From: Paramyrothecium sp. XJ0827
Taxonomy: Eukaryota > Ascomycota > Sordariomycetes > Hypocreales > Stachybotryaceae
DNA length: 64,000 nucleotides
Direction of reading: 5' to 3'
Assembly (NCBI GenBank): GCA_020881915.1
Contig: JAJFPB010000002.1
Coordinates: 5,901,001-5,965,000 of the forward strand
Below the pieces are notes generated by a model. That model worked only from the letters and a program-made list of their open reading frames with translations, was not told the origin of the DNA and did not search any database. Made by a program: the position numbers and the translations under genes. Every line of letters starts with the position of its first letter. Position 1 is the first letter of the stretch. Shown here in pieces: positions 44,846-56,656 of this stretch.

Positions 44846-47013
44846 TCACCCAAAAAGATACTGTCGGGGGTTCGAAGAGTTTGAGCTCGCGTGGCTCTTC
44901 TGATCCATCACAGATCCCCACCATGCAAGGGGGTCATTCTGAATCCATATCTCTTCGAGAAGCGCCTGAGCGGTAGCGAACATGTCATACCTAGTCTTTT
45001 CATTCCACCACGTACAGTAGTGGCGAGACTCTTCTCGAAGGTCCTCGTTTTTCGTTTCGCAGCCGGCGAGGAAGACGGGCAGCAGCAGTTGCTTCTGCAC
45101 CATTGAAGTGCGCCGGCACGATGTTACATGATTCAGAATTCTGCGCGCGAGGAAATCAAGGATGGGCGGTGCAGGCTGGTCTCTCTGCCATTTGAACACT
45201 CGCTCGATGTACAGCAGGAGGCAGTACCGCCAGGCTTCGGCGCAGTGGTGAAGATCTTCCTTGTACTGGAGGACATCGCCAAATGCGTCACCCTCAGCCT
45301 GAGGCTCCTGAAGAGCTTCACTCTGGAGGTAGTCATGATAGTCTGGATCTGTCCATTCCTTGATGCTCTTTTCTACAGCGTTCAAGGGTGCCATGTCGAA
45401 TTTGACGCACGTCATGGTCGAAGCTAACTCGAATTCACGCGCGTAAGCGCCGAGGTGGATCATATGCCTGAAGAGGTGCTCTGGACAGCCAGATATGCTA
45501 TAAAACGTGGCGCTGTCATCGTTCTCTTCTGGGCTGAGGAGGCTGCTGATGGCAGGTTCAGACAGCACGCATCCTTGGCGGCTTGTCAACGCCAGCGTCA
45601 CATCCCACCTGTGTCAAGCGAGTGTCAGCTCATCGAAACCAGCAGTGCGATCAGTAGCCATACCAGACCAGCATCTCTATCCGAGCTTGCGTTCGAGGAG
45701 TCTTGCGAGATTGTGTGTTTTGAGTCGCGAGTATCATTTTATATGCACGCTTTAGGTACCATACCCAATTCCCGTGCGCGGACGTGGCGCACTAACATCC
45801 CGTGCCAAGTTTCAGCCGGTGGTCTGATGGGCAGACAGCTTGCAGGGAGAAAGGAGAGAAGCAAACTCACGGCTAGCGTCATCAATATTAGTACTGCGTC
45901 CAGAAAGCCAACGTCTATCGATGACTGTGTTTTGTCGCCCTCCGCATCCCGAAGCATTTGAAGCGCCTTCTTCTTATATGACTTCGCTTCGTATTCGCAG
46001 GTGCCCGTATCTCGATGTATGTGTTTATAGGATAGAGCGAGTATTGAGGTGAGTATGAGTTGAGAGCCGCGGCCCGTCTCGACGTCAAATCTGAAAGGGT
46101 TACCGTCAAAGTCGTGAGTCAATGGCATGACGCAAAACTCCTGGTCATCTAGGTAAGAAAAGAATGGTCATCAGTTCGCGTTCATGTCTCGAGTGGTGGT
46201 GTCGTGGCGTAAAGACTGACATCTGTGGAGTAATTGCGTGATTATCTGGTTGATATTGCACGAGCCATCATCTCGCGGTGATGGAACCATCAGTTGATCG
46301 GCATTTTGCTCGTACTCTACCGTGTTCTTGTCGTCCTGGATATCTGCAGCTATTCTCTCAATGGGATCTTGTTGGGCATGCTGTTGGTTATTGTAATCAT
46401 TACTGGAAGAGCCGTCAGTTGGGGAGATGTCGCCAATTTGCACAAGCCGAGGGTCGGAGTTGAATGGATGTGGAAACTGCCCGAATTGCTCGGGGGAAGG
46501 TAGATATTGGGGGGCGTTGAGATCCACAAAGGGGTTCATTAAGCTGCCGTAACTCCAGTCCATCATGGCGGTAAACCGGTTTACGTCCATATCTAGGTCC
46601 ACGCCTGCCAGGGCCGAGATGGCATCTTGTGTCTCGGTCGCCACCTCAGGCAAAGGGATGTCGGTCGCATCGCTTGTTCGGCCATCATTCTCTTGTGTTG
46701 TAGATAATCGATATGAGGATGAGGGCTCGGAAGGACTTTGTGCTGTGTCGCCTGATTCTGCCGGTCGCCGTGGGAGATCTCTGGTGGGGGCCGCCGGGGG
46801 CGCTTCTTCCGTACGTTCGGTTATCTTTGATGCTTTCGGTTGTCTTCCAAGGCGCGGCGCAGCCTCCGAGGCTGGTGCTGCCTTCCGCCGCCGCTTGCGA
46901 CTATACGTGCCGACAAACTTGAACTCCCGCGGCTTCGGTGGAGCAGAAGTATCGGCAGAAACAACCATATCTGGATTCACAATCCTGTGTGTTGTCTGTG
47001 CTGCTGTGCGCAC
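44846..47013 (-). CDS. Fungal_trans_2-type regulator without visible Zn2Cys6 motif
   Basis: Exons 47013..46221, 46148..45871, 45791..45664 and 45608..44846 give 653 residues. The joins read LLHRYDQEFCVMPLTHDFDG, TLACATSAHGNWVWYLKRAY and IEMLVWWDVTLALTSRQGC, all typical of the C-terminal Fungal_trans_2 domain. The N-terminus has EFKFVGTYSRKRRRK, a basic patch like a nuclear signal, then a Pro/Ser-rich low-complexity segment. I searched the 5' flank for the six-cysteine cluster and did not find it, so DNA binding may be lost, or the cluster is on an exon I missed. It sits inside the amine module and is the natural candidate for its control. Confidence 0.8.
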
Positions 47014-47670
47014 GGCGCTGCCCGGGATTCGAGAGAAAAGAACAAAATGCGGGGGAAGCTTCCATAACCATCAAAGTTTCGTGAGAAGGGAGAGCTCGAG
47101 ACTCTGCCATGGAGTGGGTCCTTGTCGGAGCAAGGCCGGATGGATCAGTCATGGGTCTAGCGTGGCATGTGTTCAGCCACGGTGGAAGGGGGAGGGGACT
47201 AAATGACATTGGAGCCGTTCAAGATACATTCTCTGCTGTAACAATTATGCTTTCCCCGAGGCTAGCAGCCCAATTGCAGCGAATACGCATCGAACTAGTA
47301 CAAAGGGCTCTGACATGCAAGACTCAGGACGTGACCCAGTCTAGAGCTCAAAGATAACTTTTTTAAGTATTTGCGAACAAGGAGATTACGCATTTCGAGA
47401 TGTGACACATGACGTGAAACGAAGATGGATTGTCGAATGGCCTACTTAAGTCGGCATACGACTACACTTGAACGTTGTGCAAAGCGGCTTGTGTGATTGA
47501 GTGATTTGTGTTTAATCACTACACGTTGGAGGACGCGCCTGTAAGCAACCAGTTCGATTTTGTAACCGGACGTTTGTACTTTGACCATGTTTCGGTCGGA
47601 ATCTTGTCATTGCGAACTTGTTATATTCGTTATCATAAAGATTACTATGTATCATGTATCCTGGTGGGCC
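47014..47670. other. Promoter of regulator and 3' flank of SDR gene
   Basis: Head of the regulator gene and tail of the SDR gene. No zinc-cluster exon, no further gene seen. Confidence 0.45.
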
Positions 47671-48648
47671 TTAGTTGTAAAGACCACCGTTGGCCGACAA
47701 AGTTGAGCCTGTGGTCCAACGAGCATTGTCCGAGCACAGAAACGCAACCAAAGGAGCCACATCGTCGACTTCTCCGACTCGAGCAGCGGCAGGTGTGGAC
47801 TCGATGAGAGGTTGCATATCTTTGAGAAATTGTTCGTCGCTCTGGAACCATTGATCTAGAGGGAGTAGGAAGGAATGTCAGACACCAAAGGGAACCCTGA
47901 GATTGAAATGGTTGAACATACCGGTTGCGATGGGACCAGGGTTGACGCTGTTGACTGTAACGCCGTGTGACTGTCCCAGCTCCTTGGCCCAAGTTCGAGC
48001 TAGAGCTTCGTTGGCAGCCTTGGTGGCAGCGTACACAGTCTGACCGCCGACACCGAGACGAGCACCGGCGGAAGAGATGAACACAATACGGCCGCCTTTG
48101 GGTAGGTACGGCTCTACAGCCTTTGTGAGGAAGATGGGGCCTTTAACGTTCGTATCGAAATGTCTGTCGTAGAATTCTTCTGTCGTGTCGACAAGGTTGG
48201 CTTCATTGCCTTGGGCGGCGCTGCAAGTTGATTTTAGCAAATCGGCCTTTCTTATGCAGTGTAGCCTGGGAGACATACTTGTGAATCAAGATTTCGATCT
48301 TGCCTGTTGTGCTGATGCTAAGTGCAGCGTCTACTAGCTTTGGCAGTTCCGACAGCTTGCTGACATCGGCTTGGCAGACTACAGCCTTAGTGCCGTTCGC
48401 TTCGATCTCCTTGGCGACCTTTTCGGCACGTTCCTTGCTGCCAGCTGAAACATGGTTGACGACAACATTGGCCCCACGTTTACCCAGCAGGACGGCAATT
48501 GCGGCACCGAGGCCACTGGAAAGCGAAAGGACAGATTAGTTGCTGTGGTGCTGGAAGTGGGGATATTTTGGACGAGAACACCATACCGAGAAGCACCGGT
48601 GACGATGGCCACCTTGCCAGTGAGCTCAAGACCAGTGAAGTCGGGCAT
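47671..48648 (-). CDS. Short-chain dehydrogenase/reductase
   Basis: Exons 48648..48587, 48515..48279, 48220..47922, 47855..47671 give 260 residues. The spliced start has the NAD(P) motif VAIVTGASRGLGAAIAVLLG and the HNAAQGNEA stretch; the active site is YAATKAANEALARTWAKEL. The C-terminus WTTGSTLSANGGLYN is the classical SDR ending. NHVS after the second strand suggests NADP(H) preference, which is inference. It would reduce a ketone or oxidise an alcohol of the pathway in the cytosol. It is transcribed divergently from the amine oxidase gene across a 611-bp promoter holding two copies of the shared element. Confidence 0.88.
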
Positions 48649-48915
48649 GATTGTAAGTAAGCTATGGTTTAGCTTGGCCGGATTGAAGTAGGCTATCAAC
48701 GCTATATGGCTTGATAGTAGTGTCTCTAGATACTGAAAGAGAGCGGTAGGAATCAGGGATAAATATGGTCGCAGCAGGAGTGACGTGGTTCGACAATGCT
48801 GGCCGAAACGGAAATTCATTCCGGTGATCTGCCCTACACAGCTTCACCAGAACTGGTACTGCCTATTCCGGCAGTCTGTCGGTCCGATGAAGTAGAGACG
48901 TTCTTCAAGGTGTAC

Positions 48916-48929
48916 TTCCTAATTAGGAA
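48916..48929. promoter_or_regulatory. Amine-module element, copy 2 (perfect palindrome)
   Basis: TTCCTAATTAGGAA, a perfect 14-bp palindrome, 268 bp from the SDR start and 331 bp from the amine oxidase start. Confidence 0.55.
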
Positions 48930-48942
48930 AAAGGAAGCTTAC

Positions 48943-48957
48943 TTCTCAATTCGGTAA
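48943..48957 (+). promoter_or_regulatory. Amine-module element, copy 3
   Basis: TTCTCAATTCGGTAA, 13 bp beyond copy 2, also preceded by TTAC as in copies 1 and 2 (GTAC/TTAC). Confidence 0.5.
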
Positions 48958-49259
48958 TTATGATTAGCTCTTCGCGCTGGTTACGAGTCACGACCCGTAC
49001 ACGACGTCAGTGCATCAGCCACTCTTCCGCATTTTCTTGCCAATGTTTGGATCAGGTGATAACCTCATTTTTATGGCCTTATAGCCGTATCCTTGATGGC
49101 AGCTTAGCTGTGCAATACTGACTCCACAGGTCATTTGGATCTACATGTGTTGGATAATACCGTGGTAACCACCGCTGCATCGAGAAGAGACGATAAAGCT
49201 TTGTGACGTTGAGCCTTCAAAATTTAAGTTTTAGGCCTCAAGAAGAGTCATATGAGGAA

Positions 49260-51032
49260 ATGGCGAACAAAACTAATGACGGCTACACATGGACCCCTCC
49301 GACTGGCCTTGTGTCTGGTTTGGAGACAGATGCTGTTATCTCTCCCAATCGTTCAGGTGCCTCAACCAAAAGGGTCTACGATACAATAGTCATCGGTGCT
49401 GGATATGCCGGACTTTGTGCTGCTCGCGATCTCAGCGCACTGCGTAGGTGATGCGGTACACCAGCGCAAGCTGTTGGAGTGTGCTGACACATTTCTCTAG
49501 GCCACAATGTCCTGCTCCTTGAAGCTCGTGACAGAATCGGCGGGAGAACTTACACAGCCAAGAAAGATGGTAAGCAGCAGAACTACAGAATCTTTGACTG
49601 GTTTAAACATCCCCTTACACACTTGCACAGGTTTTTTGTACGAAATGGGCGGAACTTGGGTAACCCACCACATGGGTTATCTCTTCCGCGAGATGACGAG
49701 ATACGGGATGGATCGAGATCTCATCATAACTGGAAGCCCCGATATGCACAAGGGCTATTATACGATCAACGTACCAGGTCAGTTATACACAACGGAGCTA
49801 CTTCACAGGGATGAGTTGAGCGATGTACTGACCCGCAACGTCCGCTATTCAGGCGTTCAACCAAGGAAATTGAGCCACGAGGAAGCCGGGGCCATGCAAG
49901 CAAAGGCATGGGATATTTTCGTCAACATCGATGGGCAATATGGACGGTCACTTTGCCCTCTTCCGCATGCCATGTTGAACAACATTGTTGTCGACAGAGA
50001 GACCGTCGAGAAGTGGGACCAGATTTCACTGCACGAACGATTCGAGGAGATTAAACACAAACTCACGGCAGAGGAACAAGGGCTACTTGTTTCCCTGTTG
50101 CTGCACATATCTGGAGGCACCATGCAGAACTCGAGTCTCTGGGACATGATCAGATCAAACTCACTTTTAATGTACAGCTCTGACAATTTTGCCGACGTCT
50201 GGTTGAGATACAAGCTGAGGGATGGCCAGACGGAACTAGCAAAGCGCATCTTCACTGATGCAACGGACACGGGACTGGACTACAGTTTCTCAACGCCGGT
50301 CAAGGCTATAGTGCAAAACTCCTCGACCGAAAAGGTTGTACAGGTAGTTACGTCCACTGGCGAGACGTTCTTAGCACGCAAAGTCATCACAACCATTCCT
50401 CTCAATGTCCTCAAGGACATCAACTTCTCTCCACCACTTTCCAAGACACGACAAGAAGCTATCAGCCTTGGTCATGTCAATCACATGAACAAGGTTCATG
50501 CGGATGTGTCCAATGCCGAGTTGGAGCGATGGAACGGCATGCGTTTTCCGGGGCAGCTTATGTACGGTTATGGCGATGGTAAGCTACCGAATGGTGACGT
50601 CCACATTGTGGCCTTTGGAGCAGATGAGCGGGGCTCATTTGTTCCCGAACAAAATCCAGAGAAGGCAGTGGAAGCACTGAACAAGATACACCCCATGGAT
50701 GTCAAGAGTTTGGTAAGTTAAGGCGCATCACATCCGTTTTCTCGACTCTTCCCTACCCTAGCAATCTAACATATTACGGACAGACTTGGCACAACTGGAG
50801 CACAGACCCATGGTCTAAAGGCGGACCTTCATGGTTCAGACCAGGATATATGTCGAAATACCAGGACGAATTGCAAAGTCGCCACGGCAACATTTTGTTC
50901 GCTTCGGCGGACTGGGCTCATGGATGGCGCGCTGCTATTGATGGTGCAATGGAACAAGGGATAATGAATGCCCAAGTGGTGGACCGAGAACTCCGCGCTG
51001 CCGCGAAGAGGACGTCTGCCAGTAAGTTGTGA
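49260..51032 (+). CDS. Monoamine oxidase (MAO-N type), peroxisomal
   Basis: Exons 49260..49443, 49501..49569, 49631..50712, 50784..51032 give 527 residues. It follows Aspergillus niger MAO-N along its length: NDGYTWTPPTGLVSG at the start, VIGAGYAGLCAARDL and LLLEARDRIGGRTYTA for FAD, then FLYEMGGTWV, and ADWAHGWRAAIDGAME near the end. MAO-N oxidises primary amines with O2 to imines/aldehydes, ammonia and H2O2. The tail SASKL ends in the canonical peroxisomal SKL. An AGTAAG within the last codons looks like a splice donor, so a further exon cannot be fully excluded. It shares a promoter with the SDR, which could act on the carbonyl formed. Confidence 0.92.
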
Positions 51033-51628
51033 GGGGTTACGCAGCAAGGATTTAAACAATTACCGTATAGATAGAGCCTTCAATGTTAAATCATAGTTCC
51101 AAGATAGTCCACAGCGAAATCGCCTATATTGAGCAAAGCTGGGCTTCTACGGCTGGCTTGTCCGTCATGCTTTCGCAACGCCAATTTTGGATCACCTTAT
51201 GCACTTCGACCGTCTGCAGGAACAGAACTCGATATTCTTGAAACCTTTAAGGATTGCTATGTTCGCTGATCTGCCTAATCTTCTCTGCCAATGTATCCTA
51301 ATTGAGCAACGCTTTGCTCTGCTGGACGTAAACAAGAAACTATAAGCTCAAGTTGGCAACTCAAACTGTAAACTCTTCCCAACCCAGTCACCCAGTTAAA
51401 TACTTTTAAGCAGTCTCTTGTGAATTTCACACATTACGTTTGGCGAGACCCAGAAATATCACATTGTTATTTCATGTTGTACATAATAAACGAGAGATCA
51501 AAGCTCTGAGGGTTTAGCCCGGTTCAATTCGACAATCCGCCCATTTTTATCCGTTGGATTCCAAGGGCGCCGGCAGTACTCAGCATATTGCTGAACAAAG
51601 GTGTGGCTTTCCAAACCTGTTGCGCGCC
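51033..51628. other. Convergent 3' spacer
   Basis: Tail-to-tail region of amine oxidase and permease genes; A/T-rich, no further feature seen. Confidence 0.5.
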
Positions 51629-53658
51629 TTATTCTTGGTGTGCGTTGAGCATGTCCCAGTCCATTATGGGCCCCTCGAACTGCTTCCGCACGAGTCGCCA
51701 CAGCAGTAAAATTCCACCGCCAATGAAGACGAGCACTACGCACACACTATGACAAGTTAGTCAACAATCCAGATCTGGTGGGACGTTGCTCAGGTTTTCT
51801 CACTAGTTCATTGAAGCTGCCGTGACTGGCAAAGCATTCGGGAAGCATATGAAAACGCCGATGGTGGTGATCCATAGTGGCGCCCACGTGTTGCAAAAGT
51901 ATCCAAAAGTGCCCAGGTTGAATGGACGATTGGCCAGCACCTTGTTCCTACCACGAACAAGAACAATGGCAGCGGGTATGGAATAGGAAATATTGACGGC
52001 AAGAACGGCGGTGATGATGATGGAGTTGAAGGCTTGAGTGCTTGCCAGGTACAAGACGCCGTAGATGAGGCAAAATACAACTGAAAGCAACGTGGTTCGC
52101 ACTGGAAACTCGTAGGTGCTGTGGATGTGGTTCCAGTAGTTGGAGTATGGCAGGCCATGCTATTACTCATTATTAATCTCTGTTTGTGGCATTTTTCACT
52201 TGTTTTGGATTGCGTAGTATTGGAGACTTACGTCACGAGAAAAGGCCCAGGTCAAGCGACCACAAGTGATCCATTGACTTGGCATGCATGCTGCAGAAAA
52301 ATTGAGTAAGCATACATGAGCAACAGACCTTGGAAACCTCTATTTGGACTTACTATAGAATAGAACAGTCAGCAGGCCTTGCAGAGCTAGAGCCGCAGTC
52401 CTGCTCCCTGTCGCCTGGTGGAACAGTTCAAGGCTGGGAAGGTGTGCTGATCGCACCGCATCCAAGTCTTTAACCACGAACATCATTGCAATGATGAAGG
52501 GAACCGAAGTCACCAGGCCGATTAGCATAGTTAAGTTCCTATGAACTATTAGTATGCCATAAACAGAAAAGTTGGGGATGCGATGGACAGCGTTAGGCAT
52601 GAGGACTCACATTGCTCTGGGTATGGCTTTGTTGGGCCCTTTCATTTCCTCGGCAACATGAATCACGGCGTCTGTGCTGGCAAAGGCATACATAGCATTG
52701 CCAACACTCATGATCCAGGCAGTGCCTCTTGGCCAGCCACTGACACCATTGAACTCGAGAAGAAAACTGGCGTCGTTGTACTCGTCACACATGGCAAGGA
52801 TGGTGACTGTAACCACAACAAAACCCGCGACCGACAAGAAGAGGCACATTTGAGTCCATTTGCCCAGATGGCGCTGAGGGATCGTGAAGATTGGAATCAC
52901 TGCAGAGCGACAGTTGCATCAGTAGAGTTTCAGGGCATGCGAATCTGCAGAGAAGTTCTTTTGACTTACAGGTTGACAGCAGCAGCCCCACATACATCAG
53001 ATATGAGTGCCATTGCTTGGCTTCGTACTCAGGTCGTACAAAGATCATCATGCCGATAATCGATTGTACGTTATTGGAGATACCCGAACAAGTAATGACA
53101 AGCCAACCAATGACACTGAGCATGCCGACAAAGTACGCTGCGAAACGACGGTATTTGGGACTTGCCATAATGTACGTGAAGTGGTATTGGCCTATCAATC
53201 GATATCTTATGTTAGGAATCACAACGTTGATGCTAGGGTAGAGCAATGCGTACCGCCAGACGATGGGAAGGCAGAAGCCTGTTCGGCCAAGCCAGCAGTA
53301 ATAAACCACTGGACAAAGCATGCTACAATCAGACCGAAGATAGTGGCCTGCGGGCCTCCGTACAAGAGACTCTGGCCAAAGCAACTAGCATACGACAGCC
53401 AGGAGTTCGTAATGCTGTATCAGAGATGAGAAAATAGCTCGGCAGCACGCTTGCGACAGCTTGAAATGCAATCAAAGGGCCGTACCTAAAACCAAGACCG
53501 AGAGTGCCGAGAAGATTGAAGGTTCTGTTCAGCACGGGAGCGTGCCCTTGGGCAAGTAGGATGTTATCATCGTTGTTGACAACCTTGCTGCTTCCGTTCT
53601 CGGTATCATTGGATGCGTCAAAATGCGTGATCGACTTGTCGATCTTGTCGTCACTCAT
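51629..53658 (-). CDS. Amino acid/choline/GABA-type permease (APC superfamily)
   Basis: Eight exons: 53658..53486, 53414..53254, 53191..52970, 52899..52611, 52538..52354, 52290..52232, 52159..51804, 51746..51629, giving 520 residues and about twelve helices. All seven introns have consensus sites. Marks of the fungal amino acid/choline transporter family are FNLLGTLGLGFSITNSW at helix 1, AFPSSGGQYHFTYIMA, DAVIHVAEEMKGPNKAIPRA and LTWAFSRDHGLPYSNYW. Such proteins take up GABA, choline, polyamines or related amines at the plasma membrane or vacuole. In this setting it most likely brings in or shuttles the amine acted on by the oxidase and transaminase. Confidence 0.92.
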
Positions 53659-54403
53659 GCTGGGCAGTAGATGACAAGGTTGAGTCTTGGAGGTTGAGGG
53701 CGAAGGTGATATGATGAGGCTAGCTCGTTGCGTGATTCTGTGGAGAGGGGAGAAAGGTGAAGACTCGTCTTGAAGAAAGAGGCAAGATATAAAGGGTCTC
53801 TACTCTCTATTATTCTCTGGGCGGCAGCGCCAACGCTCGGTCTCGGCTCCCAGCACTACACACGGCAATCAACCGGCGACGCGGTTCAGTGCCCCTTGGC
53901 TGGTAGCGATAGGCTAGGGCGCCACTAGCCAACCCGCGTCTTCGAAAGACTTATCTCCTCGAGCTCATGTGCGCTTGTGTTATCATACCCACCTGTATCG
54001 TAGCTATCGCAGCCGGTGCGGGGGAGGGGCGATAGCATGCCGCTGAACCCAGGTTTCCCCAGATATGCTCTGTATCAAGGTATCCAGAGTCCGTTTGTCC
54101 GAATATCCAACAATAGTTCGGGTCGCCCGGAGAAATACAGGGGTCGAGGCTTGCGGCCGCCGCGTGCGCACTTCGCATGGTTGGTGTGGAGCCTTGGCCT
54201 TATGTACTAATTAGGAAATAAGAGACTTCGTATCGGCCGCATGGCCTCAGGTGTGGACTACATTATAACCCTCGTTCCGGCTATGGTTAGACTCTGTACG
54301 TACTCCTCCCTCATAAATAAACATACTTTTGTTCCTTGCAAATCTGCTCCTTATCATCAGTACCCAGGGGACCAAGCAAGGAACATACCGCACCAACGAT
54401 AAC
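53659..54403. other. Bidirectional promoter of permease and acetyltransferase genes
   Basis: Head-to-head spacer of 745 bp with one shared element at 54204. No gene seen. Confidence 0.5.
54204..54218. promoter_or_regulatory. Amine-module element, copy 4
   Basis: GTACTAATTAGGAAA (reverse: TTTCCTAATTAGTAC), 186 bp before the acetyltransferase start and about 550 bp from the permease start. Confidence 0.5.
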
Positions 54404-55306
54404 ATGGCCAAGCAAGCTAAAGATGCAGAGCTCATTGAGCTTGCGAAGACCCTGAGAGGTACACCATGGTGTGAAGAGTACGAGAAAATGATCTCTGGCA
54501 TGCTGTACGTATACCCATAATCGCGCAATCCCACTGCTTCCATATAGACGAGCTTCACGAATCTACATGTTAGCATCCAGGAGAGCAGATCAAGGAACTT
54601 TCATCCCAAGTGAGTGGCTAATTTTTGGGGGTTCCATCCTTAGGTACGACCCATTACACCCTACTCTACTGGCGGCACGCGCGAATGCTAGGCGCGCAGC
54701 CTACAAGTTCAACAACCTGGATCCTAACACAGGCGACGATGCGCAGATTGCAGCAAAGCAGACTGAGCTGCTGGAAAGTATGTTAGGCCGTGTGGGGTCT
54801 GGGACCTTTATTGAGGCACCTTTTCGACCCGACTATGGCTCCAACATCATTATTGGCAAGAACTGCTTCATGAACTTTGGGTATGTGATCCACAAGGCGT
54901 GGCCCTACTTTCCTCTCTGCGACAGGGTCTAATTCATTGCCTCAGATTTGTGGTACTCGACACTAGCCTTGTTATCATTGGCGATCGAGTCCAGTGTGGC
55001 CCAAACGTGAGCCTGTTTACGGCAGGTCATGAGACCAGCGTCCTCTCACGCATCAAGTTTGTAGAGTTTGGCCACAAGATTGTCATCGAGGACGACTGTT
55101 GGATCGGAGGAAACGTCACTGTTTTGCCCGGCGTGACCATTGGCCGTGGCTGCACTGTGGGCGCTGGGTCTATTGTTACGAAGAGCTTACCGCCTTACTC
55201 GGTGGCCCTGGGGGCGCCGGCAAAGGTTATCAAAACGCTACCGTCTGTGGAGGAGGAGATGGCGGATCCCAAGAACCCATTCAGCCAAATGCCTGACCGA
55301 GACTAG
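54404..55306 (+). CDS. Hexapeptide-repeat O-acetyltransferase (maltose/galactoside acetyltransferase family)
   Basis: Exons 54404..54504, 54644..54880, 54946..55306 give 232 residues. The N-terminal maltose-acetyltransferase segment (EKMISGMLYDPLHPTLLAAR) is followed by left-handed beta-helix repeats: IIIGKNCFMNFGFVVLD, VIIGDRVQCGPNVSLF, KIVIEDDCWIGGNVTVLPG and VTIGRGCTVGAGSIVT, ending in VALGAPAKVIKTLP. The catalytic His lies in TAGHET. It moves acetyl from acetyl-CoA to a hydroxyl, less often an amine, as a trimer. In the cluster it could acetylate the product or a toxic amine. The first intron is long (139 bp), so its exact ends are the least sure. Confidence 0.87.
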
Positions 55307-55701
55307 ATGCTGAGAAGGCCGTTGGCTATCCAAAGTTGAAGTCGCGTTTACCAAACTAGGCCTTGTATTCTTCCCGTGGTATCGATGGTTGAGTGAGAAT
55401 TCCATCTGAACATTTCTTCATTTGTAGTTTCACAATGTCTAGGCTTGGTACATGCAGTCGCTGGAGATACCTCGAACGTGCAAGCTCTCTCTTGAGTCAA
55501 AGTTAAAGTGATCAATTTCCTTTGGTGGATAAGCCGCTATCGAAACAGGACTTGCGTTCGTCTTGACAACTTACATCTCCGCCAACAATTTGCGTGCCAA
55601 AATTAAGCAGACAGACTCTTTCTCTCATTTGTCCATCAACTTTAGTAATTCCTCTGGCTGATGTTATTCCCAAATACAAAATTTAGCAAACATCGAGCTA
55701 C
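55307..55701. other. Convergent 3' spacer
   Basis: Tail-to-tail region of the acetyltransferase and RidA genes; nothing else seen. Confidence 0.5.
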
Positions 55702-56118
55702 CTAGTCCATCAAAGCCTCGGCCTGAACCTCCGCATGCATTCCAGGGTTGACCAGAGCTGCTACCACAACCGATGTCCACGTAGGTGCGTGACCGGGGTA
55801 GCGCTTGGCAAACAGACGTAGCATGGTAACCTCTTGCTCCGCCTCGGTAAAGTAGGCTACAACCTTGTGAGCTGAAGAGAGCCCTCGGGCAACGCCAGCA
55901 TTTCGGAGAGCGGCATCCAGGCAGTCTAGAACAGCCGTGAATTCATCCTCAAGAGAGCTAGTAACGAGCTGGCCGGTTTTAAGATCCACGCCAACATGGC
56001 CGGTCGTAATAACAAGTTTCCCAGACAGAGGTATCGTTGCGGTTGTTGCCAGGGGCGCAGATCTCAACATGTCCCCGACGGGACCGTCAATCCATTGATA
56101 CTGAACTCGTGAGGACAT
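55702..56118 (-). CDS. RidA/YjgF family enamine/imine deaminase
   Basis: Single exon, 138 residues, the family's usual size. It has the IPLSGKLVITTGHVGVDLKTG start, a middle LDCLDAALRNAGVARGLSSA helix and the C-terminal PTWTSVVVAALVNPGMHAEV with AEALMD, as in the trimeric RidA/YER057c/UK114 fold. These proteins hydrolyse reactive enamines/imines made by PLP enzymes and flavin amine oxidases. The Arg that bacterial RidA uses to hold a carboxylate is not obvious, so it may be a divergent subclass tuned to a pathway imine. It is transcribed divergently from the beta-lactamase-like gene with a shared element between them. Confidence 0.88.
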   Translation of the reverse strand: MSSRVQYQWIDGPVGDMLRSAPLATTATIPLSGKLVITTGHVGVDLKTGQLVTSSLEDEFTAVLDCLDAALRNAGVARGLSSAHKVVAYFTEAEQEVTMLRLFAKRYPGHAPTWTSVVVAALVNPGMHAEVQAEALMD

Positions 56119-56656
56119 TTTGAAAGAAGGGTAATTACTGGTTGGCGAAAATCGAATGTATACTTTGTGATCCTCCGGTTGTATGAACCACAGCTCTATT
56201 CACCAATCCAAGCTCACCAAATAAATTCAACGTATGGAGCCCCCCTAATTAAATGCTATCCAGAGGAGCATTTTTGACCACCATTACACTCATTGACCAT
56301 GGTCGGTGCGAAATTTCCTAATCCGGCAGTAAGAAAAAGGCGCTAATCTCTCCAACAAGCCTGTCGTTCAGCCACACTTGTCGGGGCAACTCATGCTCCG
56401 GCCATCAGTAATTGCCAGTATAGTGCTGCACTAAGAAACACCGATCTCCACCTGGATTCCTCCCCATTTTAGGCTTGGGCGGTATTTCCATTCCTGGCAA
56501 TTTGGGGCTGTCGCAAGCAGATACCTCGAGGACCTGTATCTGCTTATCGTCCTGCTCATATTCGAGAAGCATGTACTTGACCCCGTGTCTCTGATGAACC
56601 ACTATGCGCGGAGCCTGTTAAGCCCTGCAAGCCTGAACGTCTCGCTAATTGAAACT
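56119..56656. other. Bidirectional promoter of RidA and beta-lactamase-like genes
   Basis: Head-to-head spacer with the element at 56315. No supported gene on either strand. Confidence 0.5.
56315..56329 (+). promoter_or_regulatory. Amine-module element, copy 5
   Basis: TTCCTAATCCGGCAG, 197 bp from the RidA start and 328 bp from the beta-lactamase-like start. Confidence 0.5.

Larger units (their letters stand above)
48649..49259. other. Bidirectional promoter of SDR and amine oxidase genes
   Basis: Head-to-head spacer with two shared elements (48916 and 48943). No coding signal. Confidence 0.55.
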
